Source of the DNA: a virus
DNA: 60,178 bases
Reading direction: 5' to 3' (one strand)
Virus record (IMG/VR): IMGVR_UViG_3300005264_000069
Span: 1-60,178 of that record
The notes beneath the pieces are model-generated. The model was not told the DNA's origin, did not search any database, and saw only the letters and a program-made list of their open reading frames with translations. Positions 47,206-56,523 of the stretch are shown here, piece after piece (the stretch's first letter is position 1; every line of letters starts with the position of its first letter). The position numbers were made by a program, and so were the translations under genes.

Positions 47206-48180
47206 ATGGCTTCTAATGTCAATCGTATAGTGCTCAAAACCAAAGGTCATTTCGATGAGGGCGTTGCAGGGTCTGCAGTCAGCCCTGGTGAGGCAGTGCG
47301 CCTCGCAGCTGATGGTAAGTACGATCCCGAAACGCTTGCAGCTCAGATTGCTGCTGGCCGCGGTTTGAAAATCGCAATTGAAGACGCCCTCCAGGGTAAT
47401 ACCGTTGAAGACGCCTACGCGCTCGACGATATTGTTTTCTTCCTCTCTCCCCTGCCCGGTGACCACGTTCAGGTTCTCGTCAAGTCAGGTGAAGATATTA
47501 GTGTGGCGGACTACCTGTCGGTAGAAGGTGCCGGTAGTGGTCAGTTCATCGAAGTTTCTTCATCCGCGGACGCGGAATACAAACTACCTATCACCGAGGC
47601 CAAAACTTGGGACGCGCTGCAGACAACGCTTCCGGGCACAGCCGCAAACGATGATATGGCAATCATCACTGGCACCCCAGGCACAGACGCACCTACGTTG
47701 CAGGGTGTAGACTTTGGTGGCGCGTCTACTGATGAGATTGCCGCGTTCGAATTCGTACTCCCGCAAGAGTATCGTGCTGGTGCTGCCATCACGTTGCGTG
47801 TGAAGGCTGGAATGCTCACGACCATAGCAGACGAAAACACTACGGCAGTGACTGTTGATGCCAACGTGTATCTCGACGCAGGGACAGGCCTCGTGGGCTC
47901 TGATCTGTGTGCTACGGCGTTGCAGGGCATCAATAGCCTGACGATGGCAAACAAAGACTTTACCATCACACCGACCGGTGTCGCTCCCGGTGACCGTCTG
48001 CTCATTATTCTGTCATTCGCGGGTGATGATGCTGGCGATCTCGGTGTGATGATTCCGGAGATCCAAAACGTAGCTTTGGTCATTGGAAACTCAGTCGGCG
48101 GTCAGCTTGAAGCCCTCGAAGATTCTGGTGGCGCACTCGCCGCTGCAACGCTCATCAAATGCCGGGTTCTGAACCCGTAA
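47206..48180 (+). CDS. Capsid decoration / head-fibre-like protein
   Basis: 324 residues, rich in Ala, Gly and Asp. The first 110 (KTKGHFDEGVAGSAVSPGEAVRL, VFFLSPLPGDHVQVLVKSGEDISVADYLSVEGAGSG) look like phage capsid decoration or stabilisation proteins. The second half (FEFVLPQEYRAGAAITLRVKAG, DRLLIILSFAGDD) is a beta-rich domain that recalls head-fibre or Ig-like modules. Position before the major capsid gene is typical. Behind AAAGGAG. Confidence 0.65.
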   Translation: MASNVNRIVLKTKGHFDEGVAGSAVSPGEAVRLAADGKYDPETLAAQIAAGRGLKIAIEDALQGNTVEDAYALDDIVFFLSPLPGDHVQVLVKSGEDISVADYLSVEGAGSGQFIEVSSSADAEYKLPITEAKTWDALQTTLPGTAANDDMAIITGTPGTDAPTLQGVDFGGASTDEIAAFEFVLPQEYRAGAAITLRVKAGMLTTIADENTTAVTVDANVYLDAGTGLVGSDLCATALQGINSLTMANKDFTITPTGVAPGDRLLIILSFAGDDAGDLGVMIPEIQNVALVIGNSVGGQLEALEDSGGALAAATLIKCRVLNP

Positions 48181-48241
48181 CCACAACCTGCGTGATGCTT
48201 TTTACAGCACACGCAACGCTCTTGAGAAAGGAGCCAACAAG

Positions 48242-49306
48242 ATGAATTTTGTTCTCAACGGACAGGGCCATGGTGACGTTGCAAACGTACTGATGGCAAA
48301 TAATTTTGATCCCGGTGCCCTTCGCCCCGTGATGGGTTCTGACGGTAGATCCCGGATCACTCTCAACACAGGCAAGACCGACAAAGACGGCAAGCCACTT
48401 TTCAATACGCTGGTGACGAACGCGCCGGCTTCACTCAGAAAAAACGACTGGATCCAGCTTGACACAGCGATCATCAAAGCTGCGCAGCCTCGGCTTCGTG
48501 TCGTTGCGGATCTTCGTGCCGCGGGATTGCAGTACATGATTCCGAATGGCATGGGAAAGATGTCGCTTGAGCATGAATCGACATCGGACATCAGTGATGC
48601 TTCCATCTCGATGGATGGTATTCGACAGGCAGACGCAGATCGCCCGCAGTTTGATCTGACCAGCTTGCCGCTGCCGATCATCCACAAGGACTTCCAGTTC
48701 TCGGCACGCCAGATCATGGCAAGCCGGAACGGCGGATCTCCTCTTGACACAACGATGGGTGAACTTGCTGGCCGCAAGGTCGCAGAGCAGATTGAAAAGC
48801 TCGCCCTCGGCGAAGTCAATTCCTACAAGTACGGTGGTGGTTTTGTCTACGGAATGAAGACGTTCCCGGACACGCTCACAAAGTCCCTGACGGCACCGTC
48901 TACGTCGAATCAAAAGACTACCGTGAATGAAGTTCTCGGAATGATAAAGCAGTCGCAAGACGCTAACTATTTCGGTGACTTCATGCTGTATTATTCCCCA
49001 GAGTGGAGCATCCACATGGGTGGTGACTACAGTGACAACAAGGGTACGCATACGCTCAAATCGCGTCTTGCTGCCATTGATGGTATCCAGGATGTTCGCC
49101 AAGCTGATTATCTCACAGGCACGACGCTTATGCTTGTGCAGATGACGAGTGATGTTGCTCGTATGGTCATCGGCATGGACATCACCACGGTGCAGTGGCC
49201 CAGCATGGGCGGCATGCAGCTGAACTTCAAAGTTATGGCAATCATGGTTCCGCAACTGCGGTCTGATTACAATAACAACACTGGTATCGTCTACGGCTCA
49301 GTGTAG
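48242..49306 (+). CDS. Major capsid protein
   Basis: 354 residues, HK97-fold by position and pattern. It has an N-terminal arm, then LTSLPLPIIHKDFQFSARQIM, LYYSPEWSIHMGGDY as P-domain strand, and near the end TTLMLVQMTSDVARMVIGMDITTVQW with NFKVMAIMVPQLRSD. The closing part matches capsid proteins of the group found beside DUF1073-type portals. AAAGGAG just upstream, and a strong hairpin follows. Confidence 0.8.
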   Translation: MNFVLNGQGHGDVANVLMANNFDPGALRPVMGSDGRSRITLNTGKTDKDGKPLFNTLVTNAPASLRKNDWIQLDTAIIKAAQPRLRVVADLRAAGLQYMIPNGMGKMSLEHESTSDISDASISMDGIRQADADRPQFDLTSLPLPIIHKDFQFSARQIMASRNGGSPLDTTMGELAGRKVAEQIEKLALGEVNSYKYGGGFVYGMKTFPDTLTKSLTAPSTSNQKTTVNEVLGMIKQSQDANYFGDFMLYYSPEWSIHMGGDYSDNKGTHTLKSRLAAIDGIQDVRQADYLTGTTLMLVQMTSDVARMVIGMDITTVQWPSMGGMQLNFKVMAIMVPQLRSDYNNNTGIVYGSV

Positions 49307-49324
49307 ACGATAACACATCGTTGG

Positions 49325-49364
49325 GTGCGGCGTGGGTAGTGCCAGAATGCCGCCCACGCCGCAC
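49325..49364 (+). terminator. Hairpin after the major capsid gene
   Basis: GTGCGGCGTGGG and CCCACGCCGCAC pair perfectly (12 bp) with a 16-base loop. No T-run follows, so it may be a partial terminator or an mRNA-stabilising hairpin that keeps capsid mRNA high. Confidence 0.65.
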
Positions 49365-49400
49365 AATCACTTCGAATAGCATAAACACATGAGGCCAAGC

Positions 49401-49820
49401 ATGAAACGCACCTACGTAAACAGTGGCGGGTCACACATTTGTCAGGATGGGACAACAGTTTTGAGGGGACAGCAAGTTACAACAGACGAGGCTCTCGACG
49501 CCAAGTTTCCTTTCAAATTCAAACTGCTGGTGACTTCTGCGGTACCTGTTGTGGAAGTCACTGAAGAAGCGACAACGGAAACGGAAGTCACTGAAGAAGC
49601 GACAACGGAAACGGAAGTCATTGAAGAAGTCTTACCGTTCAAAATCCCTGAAGGACATACGAACGTTACAGAAGACTTCCCAACCGCAGTTACTGCTGGC
49701 TTCATTGTCACAAAGTACAAGCGCGGCTGGTTTGTTTTCGACGGTGATGAAGATCCTGCAAACGAGAAATCTTTGCACAAAAAAGATGTCACTGCTTTCA
49801 TCACTGACCTAAGTCTGTAG
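49401..49820 (+). CDS. Hypothetical head protein with a Thr/Glu repeat
   Basis: 139 residues from MKRTYVNSGGSH, six bases after GAGG. The middle has a 10-residue repeat (VTEEATTETE twice, then VIEE). The ends are compact: a first part with GGQQV-like turns and a last part PEGHTNVTEDFPTAVTAGFIV. Position between capsid and connector suggests a minor head protein. Confidence 0.6.
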   Translation: MKRTYVNSGGSHICQDGTTVLRGQQVTTDEALDAKFPFKFKLLVTSAVPVVEVTEEATTETEVTEEATTETEVIEEVLPFKIPEGHTNVTEDFPTAVTAGFIVTKYKRGWFVFDGDEDPANEKSLHKKDVTAFITDLSL

Positions 49821-49837
49821 GAAATACGAGGTACACT

Positions 49838-50278
49838 ATGGCTGTTCGCACTTCACTTGCGCTTGTAGGCACGATCATCGAGCTTGATGCTGAAATCGTG
49901 CCTGATGAGACGGCCATGCTTGCCTTCATCAGCCCTGCCAATGAATTAGTGACGGAAGTTTGCACTGGGGACAACACGCCATCAACTGCATACGACGACA
50001 CACGTCTGGAACTGATAGAGCGCTGGCTTGCAGCACACTTTTACACGATCCGCGATCCGCGTGGTGTGAATGAAAAAGCTGGCCCTGTTGGTGTCGCATT
50101 TCAGAGTGCAGTTGGGCTAGGTCTGGACACAAGCCACTACGGACAAGCGGCCATGCGTCTTGACACAAATGGGGGACTCGCACGAATCAATGAGAGTACC
50201 AAAAAAGGGAAGCCCCGCGTTGGTGGTTTCTGGGCCGGTACACCAGCAGACGATACATACTTGATGCCGAAAGGCTAA
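49838..50278 (+). CDS. Head-tail connector/adaptor
   Basis: 146 residues. The pattern LELIERWLAAHFYTIRDPRGVNEKAGPVGVAFQSAVGLGLDTSHYGQAAMRLD, with an N-terminal beta part, is the one I know from phage head-tail adaptors (gp6/neck type). Location right after the head genes fits. Confidence 0.72.
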   Translation: MAVRTSLALVGTIIELDAEIVPDETAMLAFISPANELVTEVCTGDNTPSTAYDDTRLELIERWLAAHFYTIRDPRGVNEKAGPVGVAFQSAVGLGLDTSHYGQAAMRLDTNGGLARINESTKKGKPRVGGFWAGTPADDTYLMPKG

Positions 50279-50294
50279 CGCTTAGGAGTGAAGC

Positions 50295-50678
50295 ATGGGA
50301 ATCCTCTCGCGAATGCGCAAGCAGAATGCCATATACTGGCCGCCTGCATTGCCAGATGACTTCGGACGAATATGTTTTGGCTCACTCGTTGAGTTGACAT
50401 TTTCGGGCGGTGTAAATGCGCGCGTCCGCTGGGAGGATACCATCGAGGAATTCCTTGATGACAAAGGCACCACACGCGCATCGAATGCAACAGTTTTTGT
50501 ACCAGGACTACCGGATGGATCAGAGATAAAAGTCGGTGGGTTTCTTTGGCTTGGAGATAGAGCAAATCTGACAAGTGAAACTGAGCCAGGAGAAAACGAA
50601 AGTGCGTTTGAGATCCGACGCATGGACAAAGTTCCGAACTTCAAAGCCACTGAGTTCCTAAGGACGGCAAAGCTGTGA
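50295..50678 (+). CDS. Head-tail joining protein
   Basis: 127 residues, beta-rich (SLVELTFSGGVNARVRWEDT, SEIKVGGFLWLGDRANL) with an acidic-turn end. Fits stopper-type joining proteins by position and size. The next gene overlaps its stop. Confidence 0.6.
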   Translation: MGILSRMRKQNAIYWPPALPDDFGRICFGSLVELTFSGGVNARVRWEDTIEEFLDDKGTTRASNATVFVPGLPDGSEIKVGGFLWLGDRANLTSETEPGENESAFEIRRMDKVPNFKATEFLRTAKL

Positions 50679-51043
50679 GCGTTCAGGGTGTAAAGGAAAT
50701 TCAAAGGGCTTTTCATTCCAGGAAAAAAGCTCATGCAAAAGGACTGATTGTAGGTCTTTACAAAGCGGGTTTGTTCTTACAGCGCATGAGCCAGAAAGTC
50801 GTACCTGTCGCAAGAATAAATGGTGGCAACTTGAAGGGATCCGCTTTCACTCGCATTGAAGGCACGGGCTTCAAAACCGCCGTGATTGTGGGCTACACCG
50901 CAGACTATGCGATCTACGTCCACGAAATCATCGAGAACCGTCATGCGGCGGGCAAGCAAGCGAAGTTTTTGAGTGGCCCGTTGCAACAGCATCGTGACTA
51001 CATGGGTGCCATGATTGTAAAGGAAGTGGAGAAAGCAAAATGA
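50675..51043 (+). CDS. Tail-completion protein (HK97 gp10-like)
   Basis: 122 residues, GTG start overlapping the upstream stop. GLYKAGLFLQRMSQKVVPVARINGGNLKGSAFTRIEG, GYTADYAIYVHEIIENRHAAGKQAKFL is the pattern of HK97 gp10-type proteins. It overlaps the tail-terminator gene (ATGA). Confidence 0.8.
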   Translation: MSVQGVKEIQRAFHSRKKAHAKGLIVGLYKAGLFLQRMSQKVVPVARINGGNLKGSAFTRIEGTGFKTAVIVGYTADYAIYVHEIIENRHAAGKQAKFLSGPLQQHRDYMGAMIVKEVEKAK

Positions 51044-51483
51044 GCACAGCACATACACCAGCGGAAGTACTTCGTGCTGCTTTGCTTGAGCAGGGTCTTG
51101 GTGTGTTGCCGAGCATAAGTTCGGCCGCTTGGCCAATATACGTGGATCATCTACCGCAGGATCCCAATAAGGCCATTTGCATTTACGACACATCGGGCAC
51201 GCTGGAAGGAAGAATACAGCGCACAGGCGAAACGATAAGCAAGTCTGGCTGGCAAGTTCTGGTACGCAGTTCAGAGCATTCAGCAGGTTGGTGTCGAATG
51301 GAGATGATCAGGGAGTACCTGGATAGCATTAGGTGCTTGTCTGTTAGCATAGATGGAACTGATTATGAAATCGGTTCCGTGTCGCAAAAAACCACCGTGC
51401 TTTCGCTTGGGCAAGAGCCTGACCGGCAAAGGCGAAATCTTTTCACTTTGAATGGTACCATATCGTTCGAAGTCACCCTGTAA
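51040..51483 (+). CDS. Tail terminator protein
   Basis: 147 residues. VLRAALLEQGLGV, WPIYVDHLPQDPNKAICIYDTSG, WQVLVRS and MIREYLDSI are the pattern of phage minor capsid/tail terminators that cap the tail tube. Right position between tail-completion and tube genes. Confidence 0.72.
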   Translation: MSTAHTPAEVLRAALLEQGLGVLPSISSAAWPIYVDHLPQDPNKAICIYDTSGTLEGRIQRTGETISKSGWQVLVRSSEHSAGWCRMEMIREYLDSIRCLSVSIDGTDYEIGSVSQKTTVLSLGQEPDRQRRNLFTLNGTISFEVTL

Positions 51484-51500
51484 AATGATTGGAGTTTGTG

Positions 51501-51929
51501 ATGAGTAGACTTGATGATGGGTACCAAAGTTTGATAAGTTTTGCCGCTGACGCGGACGTACTTTTCTACGAAAAGACGGTGACGCCTCCTGGTGTTGATG
51601 GCGGTGGTGAAGTTGATACGACGCTGATGTTGAATGCGACGTACAGAACGCGCAATCCTAAGGCGCTCATCACCATGAGCAATGCGTCTTTGGTTGTGGC
51701 ATACGATCCTGCCACCTACGCCGAGATTCTTGCGCTTGTCAACGTCAACAATCTCATCACCATTACGTTCCCCGACGGATCTACATTGGCGTTCTGGGGC
51801 TGGTTGAATACGTTCACACCTAGTGAGCTTACAGAAGGTGAACAGCCGACGGCTGACATTGAAATCATTCCGAGCAATCAGAATGCTACAGGCGTTGAAA
51901 CTGCTCCGGTTTACGCAGCAGCAGCATAG
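51501..51929 (+). CDS. Major tail tube protein
   Basis: 142 residues from MSRLDDGYQSLISFAAD (start behind GGAG). TPPGVDGGGEVDTTLMLNATYRTRNPKALITMSNASLVVAYDP has the beta-rich pattern of tail tube proteins. A strong hairpin right after its stop, before the chaperone gene, is typical for a protein needed in large amounts. Confidence 0.7.
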   Translation: MSRLDDGYQSLISFAADADVLFYEKTVTPPGVDGGGEVDTTLMLNATYRTRNPKALITMSNASLVVAYDPATYAEILALVNVNNLITITFPDGSTLAFWGWLNTFTPSELTEGEQPTADIEIIPSNQNATGVETAPVYAAAA

Positions 51930-51940
51930 TAGGTAGAACC

Positions 51941-51975
51941 GAGCCGAGGTGACCGACAGTTGGTCACCTCGGCTC
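51941..51975 (+). terminator. Perfect hairpin after the tail tube gene
   Basis: GAGCCGAGGTGACC and GGTCACCTCGGCTC form a 14-bp perfect stem with a 7-base loop. No T-run follows, so it is more likely a partial terminator or mRNA-stability element that lowers the chaperone, tape and tip genes relative to the tube. Confidence 0.72.
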
Positions 51976-52074
51976 AAAAGCATGGGTTTGAGTATGTTAT
52001 CATGCCTATGTGAAGAACACGCAGCCAGCGGCGGATCTCGGCGTCTGGTAACACTCATGAATGGAGGCAGATTG

Positions 52075-52452
52075 ATGACTACAGAAACGATAAATGAATG
52101 CTTGGTTTTTACACTCGATTTTCAGGAAAAGCCAGTTACAATTGCTGGTGAAGATTATGTGTTGGTCGAGCTTGATGGTAAGGCAAGGGATAGCTATCTG
52201 AACAACGTTGGCGGGCGTATGCGGGTCAACGCAGAAGGGAAGCCCAGCGGACTCAAAAACTTCGATGGTTTGCAAGCATCACTGGTGGCTGCGAGTCTAC
52301 GAAAGATTATCGACGGCAAACAGATCCAGGTAAAAGCCACAACAGTTCAGTCGTGGCCTGCGAAAGTCGTCTCCGCGCTTTTTGATGCGGCGAAGGAGCT
52401 GTCTGCTCTGGGGCAAGAAGATGGGGAAGATGACGCTGCGGAAAACGACTAA
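52075..52452 (+). CDS. Tail assembly chaperone, first protein
   Basis: 125 residues from MTTETINECLVFTLDF, eight bases after GGAGG. EYVLVELDGKARDSYLNNV-type pattern and an acidic end (EDGEDDAAEND), as for lambda gpG-like chaperones before the tape measure. A frameshift product with the next gene is possible in this family, but I see no clear slippery heptamer; the next gene has its own ATG. Confidence 0.68.
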   Translation: MTTETINECLVFTLDFQEKPVTIAGEDYVLVELDGKARDSYLNNVGGRMRVNAEGKPSGLKNFDGLQASLVAASLRKIIDGKQIQVKATTVQSWPAKVVSALFDAAKELSALGQEDGEDDAAEND

Positions 52453-52463
52453 ACGGCGAACGC

Positions 52464-52802
52464 ATGATCTGGTTTCAACTTGCGGATCGCCTCGGGATGA
52501 GTCTACAGCGTTGTCAGCGTGAAACAACTTCCACGGAGTTTCTTTCGTGGCAAGCATACATGCGAAAAGAGATGAACATCCCACGTCGGGAAGACTTCTA
52601 CTTTGCTCAGATTGCCGCCGAGATGCGACGCAGTGTAAGCAAGCATCCTGAAGCCCCAAGAACTGAGCACTTCCTACTTTCGTTTGCTACTGATAGTGGC
52701 AAGAAAAAGGAAGTGCTCAGCGACGTTGAAATTGAACAGCACGTAATGGCAAGCAAAGCGTACTGGTTTGCAGTGGTCGGTAAAAATTCAGAAGAGAAGT
52801 AG
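52464..52802 (+). CDS. Tail assembly chaperone, second protein (DUF4035-like)
   Basis: 112 residues. IWFQLADRLGMSLQRCQRETTSTEFLSWQAYM fits the lambda gpT/DUF4035-type pattern. It starts 11 bases after the first chaperone gene and ends right before the tape measure. Confidence 0.65.
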   Translation: MIWFQLADRLGMSLQRCQRETTSTEFLSWQAYMRKEMNIPRREDFYFAQIAAEMRRSVSKHPEAPRTEHFLLSFATDSGKKKEVLSDVEIEQHVMASKAYWFAVVGKNSEEK

Positions 52803-52808
52803 ACAACC

Positions 52809-55577
52809 ATGGGAACAAGTGCAACAGAGCTGGAGCGGCTTGTGGTGCGTCTTGTCGGTGAGGGCAGCGACTACGAAAAAGTCATAAATGAAGCCGTCGC
52901 TCAAACAGAGCAAGCAGCACGAAAAATCACAGCTCTGACGCAAACGGAAATGGCGTCCCAGAATGCGGCGATGGAAGAAGCGGCACGCATAACAGAAGCA
53001 GTGGCGACACCGACTGAGCGTTACGCGGCAGAGCTGTCTGATCTGGAACGCCTATACAAGTCAGGTGCTTTGAGTCAGCAGTCGTATTCTCGCGCTGTGA
53101 AGCAGATGACAACGCAGCTTCCCAGTGTGCAAAAAGCACAAGCCAAACACAATGAAAGTCTAGCGGCCGCCAAACGTATAACGCAAGCTGCCCGCACGCC
53201 GCTTGAACACTATCAGCGGAAACTCAAGGAGCTGACCGGTGTTTATAACAAAGGTTTGATCAGCACCAAGACGTACACACGAAGTTTGCAAATGCTGAAC
53301 AAAGAGTACAAGAAAGGCGGATTCGCTGTACAGGCATTCGGGCAAAAGATGAAGAGCACGGGCAGACAGATGCGCGGCACCGGCATGATGATGTCGATGG
53401 CAGTAACGATGCCCGTGGCTGGTATGATCGCGTCCTACTCTTCGTTTGATAAAGCGATGACGAACTCACTTTCCATCATGGGAAGAGTATCTGCTGGCAT
53501 ACGTGACGAGATGGAAAATACTGCACGTGTTTTGGCACGCTCAGGGGTAACATCAGCACGTGCATTGGCGAAATCATATTTCTTCCTCGCCAGCGCAGGC
53601 ATGAGCGCTGAGCAAGCCATCGCTGCACTTCCCATCGTAGAGAAGTTTGCAACAGCAGGCGCGTTTGATATGGCTACAGCTACGGATCTGTTGACTGATG
53701 CACAATCAGCACTCGGGCTTTCTTGCAAAGACGTTATCAAAAACATGGAAAACCTAGGTGCTGTTGGCGATATTTTGGTCAAAGCAAATACCATAGCAAA
53801 CGCCAGTGTGCAGCAGTTTTCTGAAGCGTTGACAAACGATGCTGGCGCAGCGATCAAGCAGTACAACATGGATCTCGAAGAGGGCGTTGCAATCCTCGCT
53901 GTGTATGCAGATCAAGGTAAGAAAGGCGCAGTCGCTGGCTCGATGCTTGGAAGAATGACACGCTTGTTAGTGAAGGGCATAAAGGATAATGGTGCTGCGT
54001 TCCGACGCATGGGAATTGAAACAGATCAATTCGCGAATACAGGGAAGAATGTTACTGGGGTTATTGAAGGTATATCCAGAGCTGTAGACGGACTAGGTCC
54101 GGTGCAAAAAGCAGCCGCGCTTGAAGCCCTTGGATTTCAAGCAAGGATACAGCAAACAATTCTTCCATTGTTAGGGATGACTGACCAGATTGCAGCATAC
54201 CAGAAGAGTCTCGAAAACGCAGCAGGCATCACTGAAGAAGTGGCCAACAAACAGCTCGCAGGTTTCGGTGCACAGCTCAAGATGATTTGGCACCAGTTCA
54301 CTGAAATCGGTGATGAGATTGGGAAACATCTGGCACCGGTTTTGCTACTTCTTGGCAACGTTCTTTCATCACTGATGACGTGGTGGCGCGGGCTGAGTAG
54401 TGGTATGCGGGAGTTCGTTGCAATCGTCGTCGGCATTGTTGCCGCCATTGGTCCACTGCTGATTATTTTTGGCACACTTACCGTCGCTGCTGGAACTGTT
54501 ACAGCTGCTTTTGGCTTTCTTCAAATCGCGGGCTGGGCTGCTCTTGCACCTGTGGCATTGCTTGCTGCAAAGCTTGCTCTCTTCGCTGGTTTTGCAATTG
54601 GTGTCTACGCCGTTGCCGATGCTCTTGCTGGCGTTGAGGGCGGCGTAAAAGGAATTGGAGATGAGCTGGGTTTGCTCACTGCTGATTTTGATTATGAACT
54701 GGAGATTTGGAAAGAAGGTTTTCTCAGTTTTTGGGACACTTTGGTACTGGGTTGGGATAGCCTTTGGATCTCTGTTATGCTTGGGGCACAAGAGTTTTGG
54801 ATTGGACTAAAAGGTGGATTCAAAATGGCGTGGACCGCCGTTTGGAATACCATAAAACTTGTGGGCAAAGGTATCGCCAGCGCCTTCGAATCAATACTCA
54901 ATGGTATTATCTTTGGGATAAACAAACTTGTCGGTGCTGCGCAGCTCCTCGGCTTCGAAGTGGAGAAACTCCAAAAAGTTGATTTTGGAATCGACATGGC
55001 GGACCCGTTTGCGGAAACGAAAGACGCAGTGACGGAGATGCAAGAGGAGTATGAAGCAGTGGCGGCCGCAGCTACAAAAGCGCGTGAGGCCTCCGTAAAA
55101 GGTGTGACCGATGCCGCTGATAAACGAGCACGCAATCGCCGCAAATTACGCGGGGACAAAAAGGGCAAAAACAACGTTGACAAAAAGAGCCTCGTTGATG
55201 AAAAGGCTCTGGCTGAGATTGCAAAAATGACCAAAGCGGCAAATGATCTGGCGTCTGAAATGGAGGGCGGCATCATTGTGGACATCGGACCAAATGATGT
55301 CATTGACGCGGACTCACTTTTACGCGATTTGGATTTGTCTATCCCTGAAGACATCGAGAAGAATACACCGCAAGGACAAAAGACACAATTTGTTGGTGCT
55401 GCGTTGCGTGGATCAAAGGAAGATTATTCGGCACGCTTGGCGCACAAAACCAAAGGGAGCAAGTTCATTGAAAATACGGAGAAAAACACCCGGGAAGCAG
55501 CTGATACTTTGGTGCTGATAAAGGATATCCTTGAAGATACTTCAGAAGGACCTACTTTTGGAACTGTAGGAGTGTAA
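52809..55577 (+). CDS. Tape measure protein
   Basis: 922 residues. Long coiled-coil N-terminal part (1-190, many ITQAARTPLEHYQRKL-like heptads), then a TP901-type core with MGRMTRLLVKGIKDNGAAFRRMGI and AALEALGFQARIQQTILPLLG. Hydrophobic segments lie near 540-600 (EFVAIVVGIVAAIGPLLIIFGTL and AALAPVALLAAKLALFAGFAIGVYAV), which may insert into the host membrane during DNA entry. The length predicts a tail of about 135-140 nm by the usual 1.5 A per residue. The basic DKRARNRRKLRGDKKGKN stretch lies near 770. Confidence 0.9.
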   Translation: MGTSATELERLVVRLVGEGSDYEKVINEAVAQTEQAARKITALTQTEMASQNAAMEEAARITEAVATPTERYAAELSDLERLYKSGALSQQSYSRAVKQMTTQLPSVQKAQAKHNESLAAAKRITQAARTPLEHYQRKLKELTGVYNKGLISTKTYTRSLQMLNKEYKKGGFAVQAFGQKMKSTGRQMRGTGMMMSMAVTMPVAGMIASYSSFDKAMTNSLSIMGRVSAGIRDEMENTARVLARSGVTSARALAKSYFFLASAGMSAEQAIAALPIVEKFATAGAFDMATATDLLTDAQSALGLSCKDVIKNMENLGAVGDILVKANTIANASVQQFSEALTNDAGAAIKQYNMDLEEGVAILAVYADQGKKGAVAGSMLGRMTRLLVKGIKDNGAAFRRMGIETDQFANTGKNVTGVIEGISRAVDGLGPVQKAAALEALGFQARIQQTILPLLGMTDQIAAYQKSLENAAGITEEVANKQLAGFGAQLKMIWHQFTEIGDEIGKHLAPVLLLLGNVLSSLMTWWRGLSSGMREFVAIVVGIVAAIGPLLIIFGTLTVAAGTVTAAFGFLQIAGWAALAPVALLAAKLALFAGFAIGVYAVADALAGVEGGVKGIGDELGLLTADFDYELEIWKEGFLSFWDTLVLGWDSLWISVMLGAQEFWIGLKGGFKMAWTAVWNTIKLVGKGIASAFESILNGIIFGINKLVGAAQLLGFEVEKLQKVDFGIDMADPFAETKDAVTEMQEEYEAVAAAATKAREASVKGVTDAADKRARNRRKLRGDKKGKNNVDKKSLVDEKALAEIAKMTKAANDLASEMEGGIIVDIGPNDVIDADSLLRDLDLSIPEDIEKNTPQGQKTQFVGAALRGSKEDYSARLAHKTKGSKFIENTEKNTREAADTLVLIKDILEDTSEGPTFGTVGV

Positions 55578-55578
55578 A

Positions 55579-56517
55579 ATGACAATCATATCCATAGGTG
55601 TAAAGTCTGAAACGTTCAAAACAAACACGTCTGGAAGCGCAGCTACAAAAACGTTTAGTGTAGTCGCTGATGCGCCTATTACCGCTTTTGCAGCAAAGAC
55701 TGCTTCAATGGCGTCAGGCGAAAAAATACCAGAAATAAGTGACGGGCATCCAGAAATGGGCTCCTGCCGTGTGCGAGAAATCGCGCCAAAACATGATACC
55801 GAGGATGATAAGGTAGGTCTGCGTTGGCAGGTTGTTGTGACATACGCCACAGGCAGCTATCGACAAAGAACACCAACAGAGGAAGAGGATAACCCTCTGG
55901 ATGACAAAATCCAGATCACATGGGGAGGCTCTTCGCAAGGTACTTGTATCCTTGAACATAACGTCACGGCAACTTCAGATTTCGACGCAGGCGCTCCCAT
56001 CGTCAACACGGCAACAGATCCGTTTGATCCGCCTGTTGAAGTTGAAGATTCCGCCATCGAATTTGTACTGGTGCGCCCTATTGGAAAACCCGGTTCGGGT
56101 GCATCACGAGTCCATGATGTTGACGATATGGATTTCAAGAATACGATCAATGATTCTGCTGTGACAATTGACGGGAAAAGTTTTGCCAAACATCGTTGTC
56201 GATGTGTGAATATCCAGCACGCATCATCGTATCGGAATGATGTCGATTACTTCGTTGAAACAATCACAATCCACATAAAAAGGAATGGCACATTGTGGGA
56301 ACAATCTCCACTAAATCGCGGTCTGCGGGAACGTAAAAAGATCGGCGCAGATCCTACACCTGTGAAGAACAAAGCCACAGGTGAGAATGAAACTGTTCCC
56401 GTGCTCCTAGATGCAGATGGCGTGCAGTTAGCATCCGATGCCGACGCGATTTACCTTACTGCGTGTGGCTACATTGAAAAAGACTTTGATGATCTCGAAC
56501 TAAACCCAACGATATAA
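55579..56517 (+). CDS. Tail tip/baseplate protein
   Basis: 312 residues. Beta-rich with WQVVVTYATGSY, DKIQITWGG, VIEFVLVRPIGKPGSGASRVHD and a C-terminal TACGYIEKDFDDLEL. Location between tape measure and the giant spike gene implies a distal-tail or hub protein. Family not recognised. Confidence 0.6.
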   Translation: MTIISIGVKSETFKTNTSGSAATKTFSVVADAPITAFAAKTASMASGEKIPEISDGHPEMGSCRVREIAPKHDTEDDKVGLRWQVVVTYATGSYRQRTPTEEEDNPLDDKIQITWGGSSQGTCILEHNVTATSDFDAGAPIVNTATDPFDPPVEVEDSAIEFVLVRPIGKPGSGASRVHDVDDMDFKNTINDSAVTIDGKSFAKHRCRCVNIQHASSYRNDVDYFVETITIHIKRNGTLWEQSPLNRGLRERKKIGADPTPVKNKATGENETVPVLLDADGVQLASDADAIYLTACGYIEKDFDDLELNPTI

Positions 56518-56523
56518 AACAAC